DNA of 64,000 bases from contig CAZXYS010000011.1 in NCBI GenBank assembly GCA_964645005.1, positions 41,407 through 105,406 on the forward strand. Direction: 5' to 3'. A program made the translations under genes and the position numbers. Positions 8,847 to 17,881 of the stretch are shown here, one piece after another. The first letter of the stretch is position 1; the number at the start of each line of letters is the position of its first letter. A model generated the notes under the pieces. The model worked only from the letters and a program-made list of their open reading frames with translations, made no database searches and had not been told where the DNA came from. Source of the stretch: CAZXYS01 sp964645005. GTDB lineage: Bacteria > Bacteroidota > Ignavibacteria > Kapaibacteriales > UBA2268.

Positions 8847-8912
8847 AACCACCCCTTCTTTTCCCCTCCTTTGTAAGGAGGGGAGTGAAGCCGAAGGCTT
8901 TACGGGGTGGTT
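8847..8912. repeat. REP-like palindrome (AACCACCCC…GGGGTGGTT)
   Basis: 66-bp element with inverted ends AACCACCCC / GGGGTGGTT, an inner CCCCTCCTT…AAGGAGGGG palindrome and the tag GCCGAAGG…TTACGGGG. A close relative lies at 32245-32310. Both sit downstream of coding sequences. It may fold as a terminator. Confidence 0.6.
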
Positions 8913-8975
8913 TTTCTTAGCTATGGCATTGTATCATATTAGTAAAATAAATAAGTTCTATTGAAATATCCGGGT

Positions 8976-9596
8976 TCAATCACCGAACAAATCGTCGATC
9001 ACTTTTCTTATAGAATCGAAGCTGAATCCCTGCCGCTGAAGATAGATGAAAACTGCCTGTTTTTGTTTTACAGGCGGTTTATTTTTTATAGTTTTTAGCT
9101 TTTTTTCCGCCGATTGCATTGCTATATCAAATTCTTTTTCTTCCGGATATAGACTCTCGACAGTGTTTTCAGCCAGATCTTTATCGATTCCTCGCTTTCT
9201 CAGCTCGGTTATAAGTTTTATTTTTGAAACGGGTTTTCGGTTAAGAAGTTCCTTTGTAAAATTTTCAGCAAATTTGACATCATCCAGCATTTTGAATTCG
9301 TACAGGAATTTCAGAGCGATATCTATCTCGTCAGCAGTGAAATTCTTTTTTTTGAGCTTGTCTATTACCTGGCGTTCGGTCCTCGGTTTATAAGAAGCGT
9401 AGTTATAAGCAATTTGCTTTACATCGTAAATACGCTGCTCTGATTCGATGTTCCTCAATTGTTCATTGTCCAGTTCATCATCAGCACCGAGCCCGTATTT
9501 CATAATGATATCAAGCGAGCAATCGAAAGATTCATCGTTGGAAAAAATGATACGGCATTTTGAGCCGCTCTTTTTCTCGATCTTTTTTATCTTCAT
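8976..9596 (-). CDS. recX: Regulatory protein RecX
   Basis: 206 aa. RecX binds RecA filaments and limits their growth and activity. The protein consists of predicted three-helix RecX repeats: 'YASYKPRTERQVIDKLKKKNF…EIDIALKFLYEF', 'DDVKFAENFTKELLNRKPVSKIKLITELRKRGI' and 'KQKQAVFIYLQRQGFSFDSIRKVI', all family signatures. It follows recA on the same strand after 13 bp, the classic recA-recX operon. Confidence 0.93.
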   Translation of the reverse strand: MKIKKIEKKSGSKCRIIFSNDESFDCSLDIIMKYGLGADDELDNEQLRNIESEQRIYDVKQIAYNYASYKPRTERQVIDKLKKKNFTADEIDIALKFLYEFKMLDDVKFAENFTKELLNRKPVSKIKLITELRKRGIDKDLAENTVESLYPEEKEFDIAMQSAEKKLKTIKNKPPVKQKQAVFIYLQRQGFSFDSIRKVIDDLFGD

Positions 9597-9609
9597 TATT
9601 ATTCAGAGA

Positions 9610-10686
9610 TCACTCTTTCTTAGCTTCTTCTTTTTCTTCTTTTTTGGGTGCGGGCATCAGGGCAGCCCTGACTTCATTACTCAATTCTTCTACCATATTC
9701 TTATCTTCATTGAGCAGTCGGCGCATACCATCGCGTCCCTGGACGCGCTCGTCTTTGTAAGAATACCAAGAACCGCTCCGGGTAATAATGCCAAACTCAG
9801 TTGCTACATCAATGAGATCGCCTATTTTGGAGATTCCTTCGTTATAGAGCACGTCGAATTCAACTTCCTTGAAAGGCGGAGCAACTTTGTTTTTGACTAT
9901 TTTGGCTTTTACGCGGTTGCCAATTATTGATTGTCCCTCTTTGATAGCGTCTTTACGGCGAACATCAATCCTAACAGAAGCATAGAATTTCAAAGCATTG
10001 CCGCCTGTTGTGGTTTCGGGATTGCCGTATATAACACCGATTTTGCTGCGCAACTGGTTTGTGAACATTACGGTAGTCCTTGATTTACCGATGGCTGCAT
10101 TCAACTTGCGCATAGCCTGTGACATAAGGCGTGCCTGAGAGCCCATCTGAGCATCACCCATTTCACCTTCTATCTCCACTCGCGGAGTCAGCGCCGCAAC
10201 CGAATCGACGACAATAATATCAATAGCATTGCTCCTGACGAGTGTTTCTACTATTTCAAGTGCCTGTTCACCGAACTCGGGCTGGGATAGAAGAAGATTA
10301 TCCAGGTCTATTCCCAATCTTTCGGCATAGTTAACATCCATTGCGTGCTCCGTATCCACAAAAGCAGCCAATCCGCCGCGTTTTTGAGCTTCAGCTATAA
10401 CGTGTAGACAGACAGTAGTTTTCCCTGAGGCTTCCGGACCATAGATCTCCACTATTCTCCCGCGCGGCACCCCGCCAACGCCTATAGCTGCGTCGAGGGA
10501 CAAGCAGCCCGTTGGTATGGCGTCAACATTTTGGATTTTTCGGTCGCTAAGACGCATGATCGATCCTTTGCCATGCTGCTTCTCGATCTGTTCCATGGCA
10601 AAGTTGACCGCTTTAAGCTTTTCTTCGTTAATTGTAGGGGTTTGTTTTTCCTTGTCCTGCTCTTTTTTTGACTTTGTTTCTGGCAT
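9610..10686 (-). CDS. recA: Recombinase RecA
   Basis: 358 aa, usual length. DNA-dependent ATPase that pairs and exchanges strands in homologous recombination and stimulates LexA-type cleavage. Walker A lies at 83-91 (GPEASGKTT), followed by VDTEHAMD, IIVVDSVAALTP (Walker B), QARLMSQAMRKL (loop L1), FTNQLRSKIGV…ETTTGGNALKFYAS (loop L2) and the acidic/lysine C-tail. The core begins with a short Lys/Glu-rich N-terminal arm (MPETKSKKEQDKEKQ). It heads the recA-recX operon. Confidence 0.98.
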   Translation of the reverse strand: MPETKSKKEQDKEKQTPTINEEKLKAVNFAMEQIEKQHGKGSIMRLSDRKIQNVDAIPTGCLSLDAAIGVGGVPRGRIVEIYGPEASGKTTVCLHVIAEAQKRGGLAAFVDTEHAMDVNYAERLGIDLDNLLLSQPEFGEQALEIVETLVRSNAIDIIVVDSVAALTPRVEIEGEMGDAQMGSQARLMSQAMRKLNAAIGKSRTTVMFTNQLRSKIGVIYGNPETTTGGNALKFYASVRIDVRRKDAIKEGQSIIGNRVKAKIVKNKVAPPFKEVEFDVLYNEGISKIGDLIDVATEFGIITRSGSWYSYKDERVQGRDGMRRLLNEDKNMVEELSNEVRAALMPAPKKEEKEEAKKE

Positions 10687-10884
10687 TGTATCTCTTTCTT
10701 GATTATAAATTATAATTATCTTAGTTAATTATTTATTTTGTTCAGACATTAACAAAAATAAAATATATCAAATATTTTGAAGCTTTTCAAAAGTTATTTT
10801 AAAAATATTTATACCTCTTTTTATTTTTGGGACTGAGTAATAATAATGAAAAAATGCTTATTAACGAAATGCCGCCCCATAAAA

Positions 10885-10908
10885 AAACGGCGGGAAATGC
10901 CGCCGTTT
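10885..10908 (-). terminator. Intrinsic terminator after the DUF1573 gene
   Basis: Perfect stem AAACGGCGG / CCGCCGTTT with loop GAAATG. Read on the minus strand, the stem runs into seven T residues (complement of 10881-10887), the form of a rho-independent terminator. It lies 35 bp past the stop codon of the 10944-11657 gene. Confidence 0.8.
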
Positions 10909-10943
10909 AATGTTATGATGCTTTTTTTTAAAGCTGTTATATT

Positions 10944-11657
10944 CTATTCATTGTTGAAAATAGCTGATTTGCGGATATTTCCGAAACCGGAGATCTTCAA
11001 TTCGGGATAATCCTTATCCGTGGTTTTCAGAGTAACATGACAGTTAAAATATCCTTTTTTCGTGGGTCTTACTGTAGCTTCCAGTTTGACAGCTTCTCCG
11101 GGCTTTATTTTCTGTCCTTCATCGATATTTATCATCATATTTTCAGGGCTTATCTTGATATCTGTTATCGTAACAGTTTTATTCGAGTTATTTTTTATAT
11201 TGACTGATGCCGATTGAGATAGCCCCACAGTCATTTCATTGAAGGTCAGATAGCGCTTTGGTTGAATTTCCAGGCTTCTTGAAACATTTGCCTTCAATCT
11301 GAGAACCTGCTTGCTTCTGTATGCATCATTCGAATAAATGTAAACTGACTTATTAACATTTCCTGTTCTACTTCCAACGGAAAGTGAAACAGACATGGTT
11401 GCGCTTTCTCCGGGAGCAAGCTCATTTTTGTCAAGTGGAGCAGTGGTACATCCGCATGTAGGCTTGACATTACTAATTACAAGTTTCTCATCTCCAATAT
11501 TCTTAAGCTTAACATCTGCTTTCAGAGGGGATTCTTTTGCTTTAACATTTCCCCAGTCTTGGGTATCTCCACCAACGATTTCAAGTTTGGGCTGGGCGAA
11601 AACTGCTCCAATACTTATCGCTATAAGAATTGGCAGAATGTTCATTATTCTATTCAT
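10944..11657 (-). CDS. DUF1573 secreted protein
   Basis: 237 aa. Signal peptide at 1-21 (MNRIMNILPILIAISIGAVFAQ). A DUF1573 domain follows (LEIVGGDTQDWGNV … DVKLKNIGDEKLVISNVKPTCGCTTAPL … PGESATMSVSLSVG…VYIYSNDA) with the family hallmark PTCGCT, then a second immunoglobulin-like half (FNEMTVGLSQSASVNIKNNSNKTVTITDIKIS … KPGEAVKLEATVRPTKKG). Members are periplasmic or surface ASH/MSP-fold proteins of unknown function, abundant in the FCB group. The divergent neighbour at 11899 carries similar 'choice-of-anchor' repeats, suggesting a functional pair. Confidence 0.85.
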   Translation of the reverse strand: MNRIMNILPILIAISIGAVFAQPKLEIVGGDTQDWGNVKAKESPLKADVKLKNIGDEKLVISNVKPTCGCTTAPLDKNELAPGESATMSVSLSVGSRTGNVNKSVYIYSNDAYRSKQVLRLKANVSRSLEIQPKRYLTFNEMTVGLSQSASVNIKNNSNKTVTITDIKISPENMMINIDEGQKIKPGEAVKLEATVRPTKKGYFNCHVTLKTTDKDYPELKISGFGNIRKSAIFNNE

Positions 11658-11842
11658 TTTGTTGCTCCGGTATATTTAACATATTTTTAATTTATGTAAA
11701 CAAAGAAAATTGACGCAATGTTATAATATATAGTGTCGTTTCGATGACTAAAAGTTATAACAAGAAAAAAACTAATTTGTTACATAAAATTAGTCATTTT
11801 TTAATAAAACTTAAAAATTTCTGAAATACTTTGCCAAATTGA

Positions 11843-11868
11843 AACGTTTTGTTAAGTTGATTGTTATT
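11843..11868 (+). promoter_or_regulatory. Candidate ECF-type promoter of the 757-aa T9SS gene
   Basis: GAAAC, then 15 bases after AAC, then TTGTTATT, 30 bp before the start codon. One base of the -10-like box differs from the 3084 and 4275 motifs and the spacing is the same. Confidence 0.4.
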
Positions 11869-11898
11869 TAATAAAAGAATTATTAAGGTTCAAAAAAA

Positions 11899-14172
11899 TT
11901 GAAAATTCTTTTAAAAATAATACTCCTAATAACGCTCTTTTTTGTGTCCTGTCAACAAATTAGAGCAGAAGGCGGAGCCATTTATTATGACAATGACCGC
12001 AGAGTTGATACCGTCGATTTCGGATTAACAATTGTGGGAGATACTCTTCGGGAAACATTTTACATTGGCAATACAGGTGATGATACGTTGAGAATTACCG
12101 GCACCATGCCTTCCTTCGGAATTCTGGAATATCAGGGAAGAACCCAGGATAAAGAGGAATTCGACAGAGCCGGACAGGATACCATTGATTTCAAACCCGG
12201 GCAATTCAAGAAGATAACTATCTTATTCATATCAAGTTCAAATTATCCGGCAGGCAAGAAAATTGCTTTACTTAGGCTGGCTGTGTTTGACAAGGATAAA
12301 GTCCAAAATCCGGAAGATGACTCCCAACTGGATACTCTTAGAGATTATCTGCTTATAGCAAGAAAGACAAATAAATATATCGAAGCATTCGAAGATTCAT
12401 ACGATTTTGATTCTGTTTATATTGATCCCATAGTCCAGCCCGAGATTAAATGGAAAGTAAAAAATGTCTGGAAAGAGCCTCTGAGAATAGATGATCAGAA
12501 ATTCGACATACTCTCGCCAAAGATAACCAGGGATGAGTTTACCGTGGAGGGGGCTCCGTCAAATGATACGATTCCCGCCGGTACTCTTATAGACTGGATT
12601 GTGAAATATATCCCGGAGAACACCGGCAGGGACAGTGCCAGAATTGAGTTGTCATATCGACCTGATCCCCAAAGGCATCCCGATTCCATTTTAACTATTG
12701 ATGCAAAATTTTACGGTACCGGCGTTTTACAAAAGCTGCTTTTAACAGAATCAAATTATGATATCTATCGAAGCGAGGATATATATAACGACACTATCGA
12801 TGTCGGTGAGATTAAAGTCAATTACGATGAAGAAAAAATTATTACAGGAACCATACAGAATCAAGGGAATATGCAGTTCGGCGTATTATCGCAGGAAGTT
12901 AACTTCGATGATAACACGCGGGGTGAAATATCCCTGATAAATGGTCTGCCGGAGGATAAGCGGATAATTACGGAAGGCTCGCATAGTTTTTCCATCAAAA
13001 TCAAACCTGAGCAAGCCGGTTCTTTTCTGGCAAAATATATTGTGGAAAGTGATATTGTCAAAAGAAATATTAAAAATTTCCCGGCTAAAGCCCGCCGCTT
13101 CAATTTGTATATAAGAGGTGCGGGCACTGCACCAAAGTTGAGTCTCGCCAGCGATACGGTGGATTTTGGCACTGTAGTGTTCAATCCCGACCATCCCGAA
13201 TGCCATAAGCGCAGGGATACAGTCGTACCTATTAAAAATGTCGGAAACCAGGAACTGAAAATTTCTCTTCAATTGGAACAGGGTAATTTTTCTTTTATGC
13301 CCGGGAAAACTACAATTCCACCCTACTCGGAGACATCTTATACCTTCTCATTTGATTCGCAATTGGATACATTTTCTACTAAAGTTACGATTTTTACAAA
13401 TGAAATCGGAAAGAACAGCCATCACGATCTGATTCTCAAAGCTATTGGTTCACGTGCAAAAGCCGGTCGAATTTCTATACCTGACAAGCGAGGAAAGCCC
13501 GGCAGCACAATTGAGTACCCCTTGCTAACTGACGGTGAAAGGATGACTCTGGCACGAGTTTTTAATGATACTCTTACTTATGATCAAACCCTGCTGTCAT
13601 TCGACAGTTATAATCCGACCAGAACTGCTTCCGAAGGAGGTGAGTACAATATCTTCGAGACCGAGCCCGGCAGACTTGCTATTAATCTAAGTATGCCGCC
13701 GGGTACGACTTTTCGAAATGTCGATACACTGATAAAACTAAGATTCAGAGCTTTTCTGGGGCATAGAATATCATTCCCTGTAAGTTTCTCGAATCCAAGA
13801 TTCGGGGATGGGAAATGCCCTGAAGTTATGACATTGGAAACTTTCAATGGTTCCTTCACGCTGGATTCTCTCTGCGGATTGGATTATAAAGTATATGAAA
13901 GGAATAACGCCGACTTTAGACTGGAAACTCCCGAACCCAATCCTGCAAGCCGGTCTTCCAGTATAGAATTTGAAATGGCTTTCAAAACTAATGCAAGATT
14001 AGAGCTGTTTAATGCATTTGGGGAAAAGGTTTTAGATCTTGTTGGAGAAACTCTTCCGGCTGGCACTTATAAAGTGTCCATTCCGGCTAATCGACTGTCC
14101 CCGGGTATATATTTCTGCAGGATGGAAGCCGGTATATTTAAAAAATCAAGGACAATTATAATTTCACGCTGA
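11899..14172 (+). CDS. Large T9SS-secreted protein with ASH-type and cohesin-like domains
   Basis: 757 aa with TTG as the apparent start; the next residues KILLKIILLITLFFVSC form a signal sequence, and its cysteine could also be read as a lipobox. Several immunoglobulin-like 'choice-of-anchor D'/ASH repeats follow, each opening like 'VDFG…VGDTLRETFYIGNTGDDTLRIT' (residues ~37-65) or 'VDFGTVVFNPDHPECHKRRDTVVPIKNVGNQELKIS' (~418-455). Residues ~520-665 (GRISIPDKRGKPGSTIEYPLL … INLSMPPGTTF … LIKLRFRAFLG) resemble a cohesin-like fold. The C-terminal 85 residues (ETPEPNPASRSSSIEFEM … LSPGIYFCRMEAG) are a T9SS sorting domain. Role unknown, probably surface structural. The 250-aa barrel gene follows after 3 bp. 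Confidence 0.8.
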   Translation: MKILLKIILLITLFFVSCQQIRAEGGAIYYDNDRRVDTVDFGLTIVGDTLRETFYIGNTGDDTLRITGTMPSFGILEYQGRTQDKEEFDRAGQDTIDFKPGQFKKITILFISSSNYPAGKKIALLRLAVFDKDKVQNPEDDSQLDTLRDYLLIARKTNKYIEAFEDSYDFDSVYIDPIVQPEIKWKVKNVWKEPLRIDDQKFDILSPKITRDEFTVEGAPSNDTIPAGTLIDWIVKYIPENTGRDSARIELSYRPDPQRHPDSILTIDAKFYGTGVLQKLLLTESNYDIYRSEDIYNDTIDVGEIKVNYDEEKIITGTIQNQGNMQFGVLSQEVNFDDNTRGEISLINGLPEDKRIITEGSHSFSIKIKPEQAGSFLAKYIVESDIVKRNIKNFPAKARRFNLYIRGAGTAPKLSLASDTVDFGTVVFNPDHPECHKRRDTVVPIKNVGNQELKISLQLEQGNFSFMPGKTTIPPYSETSYTFSFDSQLDTFSTKVTIFTNEIGKNSHHDLILKAIGSRAKAGRISIPDKRGKPGSTIEYPLLTDGERMTLARVFNDTLTYDQTLLSFDSYNPTRTASEGGEYNIFETEPGRLAINLSMPPGTTFRNVDTLIKLRFRAFLGHRISFPVSFSNPRFGDGKCPEVMTLETFNGSFTLDSLCGLDYKVYERNNADFRLETPEPNPASRSSSIEFEMAFKTNARLELFNAFGEKVLDLVGETLPAGTYKVSIPANRLSPGIYFCRMEAGIFKKSRTIIISR

Positions 14173-14175
14173 TTA

Positions 14176-14928
14176 ATGAAGAAAACTGTTTATATATTGC
14201 TGTTTTATTTGCTCATTCCAATGAGCGGCTTTTCTCAGGGATTTGACTGGCAATATTCGGCAAGGCTGCCGCAGGAAGTCCCGCAGTTTTTTGTGGGATT
14301 GACCGCAGAAGCAGGGTATCAATCTCATTTCGGTGAGTTTCCTTATCTGGAGAACTTCAAATGCTGTGAATATAATTCCGGCAGCGGAGTAGGAGCCAAT
14401 ATCGGCATTGCTGCCGAATACTGGAAGAAGGCGAACATGGTTTACGGGGGAAAGGTCCTGACCTCCTTCGTTCCGGGGAATTTCAATACGCTTGTGGACG
14501 GGCAGATGCTCAGTAATAACAGGGAATTGATAACTGAGTATGAATTTTCATCAGTAATTACTTACATATCGGCGGAAGTATTTATAAAGCGGCGAATAGC
14601 CGAAACTCATTTGTTTATTAGTGGTAATTTGGGATTTGGGTATTTATTGAACAAGCAATTTGAATTTAAAGAGAAAGTTTTTTCTCCGGCGAATTACACC
14701 TTTGTAGATGGTTCACAGGTAAGAAACCTTGAAGGTACGGTAGGCGAACTGAATAAATTAATGCTGCTGCCCGGGATACATATAGGTTATGACTTGAATC
14801 TTGGGAGGGGTATGTATGCATCGCCGTCTATCTCTCTTGGGTATTCTCCTGTGGATTTCACGGAAACAAGTGAATGGAAAAGGGTGGTTTATTCTTTTGG
14901 TATAACGATTTACAGAGGAATACTCTAA
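14176..14928 (+). CDS. Outer-membrane beta-barrel protein
   Basis: 250 aa. Signal peptide at 1-20 (MKKTVYILLFYLLIPMSGFSQ), then alternating amphipathic strands typical of an 8-stranded barrel: FFVGLTAEAGYQSHFG, GVGANIGIAAEYWK, MVYGGKVLTSF, EYEFSSVITYISAEVFIKRR, HLFISGNLGFGYLL and GMYASPSISLGYSPV, ending in YSFGITIYRGIL. Only 3 bp separate it from the T9SS gene upstream, so they form one transcription unit. It may anchor or help display that protein. The sequence gives no substrate. Confidence 0.7.
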   Translation: MKKTVYILLFYLLIPMSGFSQGFDWQYSARLPQEVPQFFVGLTAEAGYQSHFGEFPYLENFKCCEYNSGSGVGANIGIAAEYWKKANMVYGGKVLTSFVPGNFNTLVDGQMLSNNRELITEYEFSSVITYISAEVFIKRRIAETHLFISGNLGFGYLLNKQFEFKEKVFSPANYTFVDGSQVRNLEGTVGELNKLMLLPGIHIGYDLNLGRGMYASPSISLGYSPVDFTETSEWKRVVYSFGITIYRGIL

Positions 14929-15005
14929 GTACAATTAAAATGTGGCAGCAGGGGAAGATCACCGAACTGTTATGAACAAATTATTAGCAGGTTAAATAAG
15001 GATAT

Positions 15006-15758
15006 ATGGGCGAAATACTAACGACTGTTTTAATTGGAATTATAATGGGTTTTAGTTCGGGTATGTTTGGAATTGGAGGATCAATCGTTGCCACGCCGTT
15101 TTTAAAAATGTTTCTTACTTTAACACCGATAGCAGCAATAGCAACTCCTTTGCCGGCTGCGATTCCATCGGCTGCTTCGGGTTCTATCAAGTACCACAGG
15201 TCGGGATTGATCAATTACAGGTTAGCCGGTCTTGCTTTGACAGCGGCAGTGCCATTTGGTATCCTCGGGACGTGGGTTACGGGTCATATTGACGGCACGG
15301 CATTATTAGTTGCCAAAGCCATATTTTTAGCGCTGCTGGGGATAAAATTCTTCGTATCGAGCTGGCTTCTGAAAAAGAAGGAAGCCCCTGAGAAGATCAC
15401 TCTTCTGGGCGGACTTATCAGCGGTGCACTTGCAGGATTTGTTGCGGGAGTGATTGCTGTTGGCGGCGGAATAATAATGGTTACTGCCTTTGTCCGAGTT
15501 AACAATCTTCCTATGAAAAATGCAGTCGCCACTTCTCTGTTATGTGTCGGCATACTTGCAATAATAAACAGCATAGGGCATTTTACAATGGGGCATATTG
15601 ATACATTTATAACATTGATCCTGGCGGCAACAGTTATCCCATTTTCATATTTGGGAGCAAAGCTTGCCGTATCTTTAAGGAATAAAACTCTGGAGAGATT
15701 ATTTGGCATTCTCATGATTATCTTTGCTATCTATTTCATAATTTTGCAGTTAACTTAA
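15006..15758 (+). CDS. TauE/SafE-family (sulfite/organosulfonate exporter) permease
   Basis: 250 aa, about seven to eight hydrophobic spans. The two half-repeats carry the family glycine signatures: GFSSGMFGIGGSIVATPFL at 16-34 and LAGFVAGVIAVGGGIIMVTAF in the second half. Family members move small anions such as sulfite or sulfoacetate across the inner membrane; the substrate here is not evident. It is a single gene 75 bp upstream of fmt. Confidence 0.88.
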   Translation: MGEILTTVLIGIIMGFSSGMFGIGGSIVATPFLKMFLTLTPIAAIATPLPAAIPSAASGSIKYHRSGLINYRLAGLALTAAVPFGILGTWVTGHIDGTALLVAKAIFLALLGIKFFVSSWLLKKKEAPEKITLLGGLISGALAGFVAGVIAVGGGIIMVTAFVRVNNLPMKNAVATSLLCVGILAIINSIGHFTMGHIDTFITLILAATVIPFSYLGAKLAVSLRNKTLERLFGILMIIFAIYFIILQLT

Positions 15759-15835
15759 TAAGTGAGTAATTTAAACAAATAAGCAATTAAACCGTTTTAA
15801 AAAACGAAAAAAATTTTAAACAATACAGGTCATTG

Positions 15836-16765
15836 ATGTCAGGAGATAAGAACATAATTTTCATGGGGAGTCCTGATTTTTCGGTTCCTTCTCTTGAGGC
15901 TGTGCATAATGAATTCGGCGTAAAAGCGGTTGTAACGGTACCTGATAAACCAAAAGGAAGAGGAAGAAAATTACAACCTTCGCCGGTAAAACAGAAAGCG
16001 GAAGAACATAGAATACCCGTCATGCAGCCGGAAAAACTGAAAGATGAAAAATTTATCGAAGAATTTTCCACCTATGAGCCGGATATAATTGTAGTTGTTG
16101 CTTTTAGGATACTCCCTCCGGAAATTTACGAACAGGCAAGAATCGGTGCTTTTAATATCCATGCGAGTCTTTTACCTAAATATCGCGGCGCCGCGCCTGT
16201 CAACTGGGCTATAATAAATGGAGAAACTACTACAGGTGTGACCTCATTCCTGCTGCAGAGAAAAGTTGATACAGGCGAGATCCTGCTTCAGGACTCAATT
16301 GATATACCCGAAAATACAACTGCCGGCGATCTCCGCGATATGCTCATGCCCAAAGCAGCGGAAATGTCTGTAGATACTTGCAGGCTGCTAATTAGTGGTA
16401 ATTACAAAACTTATCCCCAGGACGATTCAAAAGCTGCACCAGCCCCGAAAATATTCACAGAAGAATGTGAGATTAACTGGAATCAACATGCGCGGAATCT
16501 AAGCAATTTTATTAACGGGGTGTCTCCCATTCCCGGAGCCTGGACAAATTGGGAGCACAAACGATTGAAAATACTTCGTTCGGCATATTCATCCTGTGGA
16601 GTGGGGGTTCCGGGGGAATTTGCCATTCATGGAATCAATATGACGGTTCAATGCGGCAAGGGTAAAATCTCTGTACTTGAATTGCAATTGCAGGGGAAAA
16701 AACCTATGAAAATTCAGGAATTTCTGCAGGGTTGGCGAGGTGAAAAGAAAGGAAAATTCGTATGA
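15836..16765 (+). CDS. fmt: Methionyl-tRNA formyltransferase
   Basis: 309 aa, usual length. It formylates initiator Met-tRNA using 10-formyl-THF. Motifs are MGSPDFSVPSLEA near the N-terminus, VVVAFRILPPEI, the active-site region FNIHASLLPKYRGAAPVNWAI (catalytic Asn and His), DTGEILLQ, and a C-terminal OB-like domain. The open frame extends one codon to a TTG at 15833, but the ATG at 15836 is the more likely start. Confidence 0.95.
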   Translation: MSGDKNIIFMGSPDFSVPSLEAVHNEFGVKAVVTVPDKPKGRGRKLQPSPVKQKAEEHRIPVMQPEKLKDEKFIEEFSTYEPDIIVVVAFRILPPEIYEQARIGAFNIHASLLPKYRGAAPVNWAIINGETTTGVTSFLLQRKVDTGEILLQDSIDIPENTTAGDLRDMLMPKAAEMSVDTCRLLISGNYKTYPQDDSKAAPAPKIFTEECEINWNQHARNLSNFINGVSPIPGAWTNWEHKRLKILRSAYSSCGVGVPGEFAIHGINMTVQCGKGKISVLELQLQGKKPMKIQEFLQGWRGEKKGKFV

Positions 16766-16903
16766 TCTAATAAAATACTTTTAAAAATTTTTTTTAATAC
16801 TTAAAATAGATTAATTTTGGTACAGTTTAAATAAAATTATAATATATTTTTCAAAACCAAAAATAAGTAAAAATATATTGACAAATATCCGGACTAATCG
16901 ACC

Positions 16904-17863
16904 ATGAAAAGAATCGGAATTTTCACCAGCGGCGGCGACGCACCGGGAATGAACGCTCATATTCGTGCTGTAGTACGAACGGCTTTAGCTCGCGGAGTCG
17001 AAGTATACGGTATTATGAACGGTTTTAACGGCATGATAGAAGGAGATTTCAAGCAATTAGGCAGGAGAGAAACAGTAAATCTCATTTCACAGGGAGGCAC
17101 CATGCTGAAGACAAGCCGTTCACGCGAGTTTATGGAACCCGGCGGCAGAGCAGCGGCAGCAATTCAGTTAAAAGAAGCCCGGATTGAAGGCGTTATTGCC
17201 TGTGGCGGCAACGGTACTTTCCGCGGCACGCATGCGCTATGGCAGGAACATAAAATCCCTGTTATAGGAACTCCAGGGACAATCGATAATGATCTGTACG
17301 GGACTATGTACACTATTGGTTATGACACTGCTTTAAATACCGCTGCGGATGCCATTGACAGGATCAGGGACACCGCTGATTCTCATGGAAGGGTGTTCAT
17401 AATTGAAGTTATGGGACGCCATGCAGGGCACATAGCTATGGATGTCGGTATATCCTGCGGGGCTGAGTATATTGCGGTACCGGAGACTGTCACTAATCTT
17501 GATACACTATATCAAAGGATACTAAAACAAGGTAAAAATCGAAGGACGATCGTTATTGTCGGTGAAGGTGATGAGTTGGGAAATGCACCTATTATAGCAA
17601 AAAAACTGAAAGATAAATATGACATTAGCGCGAAAGTGACCATCCTCGGGCATATTCAGCGAGGCGGCAGCCCTACGGTCAAAGACAGATTGCTGGCAAG
17701 CCATCTTGGAATGGAAGCTGTGGATGCACTTTTGGCAGGGAAATCCGATATTATGATCGGACGCGTCCATCACGAAATACTATATACACCGCTGGAGGAA
17801 ACCTGGACGAAACAAAAGTCTATTCCTGACTTTTTATATAAATTAGCGGATATTTTATTATAA
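16904..17863 (+). CDS. pfkA: ATP-dependent 6-phosphofructokinase
   Basis: 319 aa, the length of bacterial PfkA. It phosphorylates fructose-6-phosphate in glycolysis. ATP site: IGIFTSGGDAPGMNAHIRA and GGNGTFRG. Catalytic motif: TPGTIDNDLYG (Asp base). The substrate site EVMGRHAGHIA and GHIQRGGSP are intact. The Gly after TSGGD-A fits ATP-type rather than pyrophosphate-type enzymes. nadK follows after 18 bp, and the two probably share a transcript. Confidence 0.95.
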   Translation: MKRIGIFTSGGDAPGMNAHIRAVVRTALARGVEVYGIMNGFNGMIEGDFKQLGRRETVNLISQGGTMLKTSRSREFMEPGGRAAAAIQLKEARIEGVIACGGNGTFRGTHALWQEHKIPVIGTPGTIDNDLYGTMYTIGYDTALNTAADAIDRIRDTADSHGRVFIIEVMGRHAGHIAMDVGISCGAEYIAVPETVTNLDTLYQRILKQGKNRRTIVIVGEGDELGNAPIIAKKLKDKYDISAKVTILGHIQRGGSPTVKDRLLASHLGMEAVDALLAGKSDIMIGRVHHEILYTPLEETWTKQKSIPDFLYKLADILL

Positions 17864-17881
17864 ATTAAGTTCAGTTCATTT

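Larger units (their letters stand above)
8514..8975. other. Repeat-bearing intergenic region between rmlA and recX
   Basis: 462 bp without a gene. It holds two dispersed repeat types listed separately: a MITE-like palindromic element (8626-8742) and a REP-like palindrome (8847-8912). It lies between the convergent ends of rmlA and recX, so both could also affect transcription termination. Confidence 0.6.
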
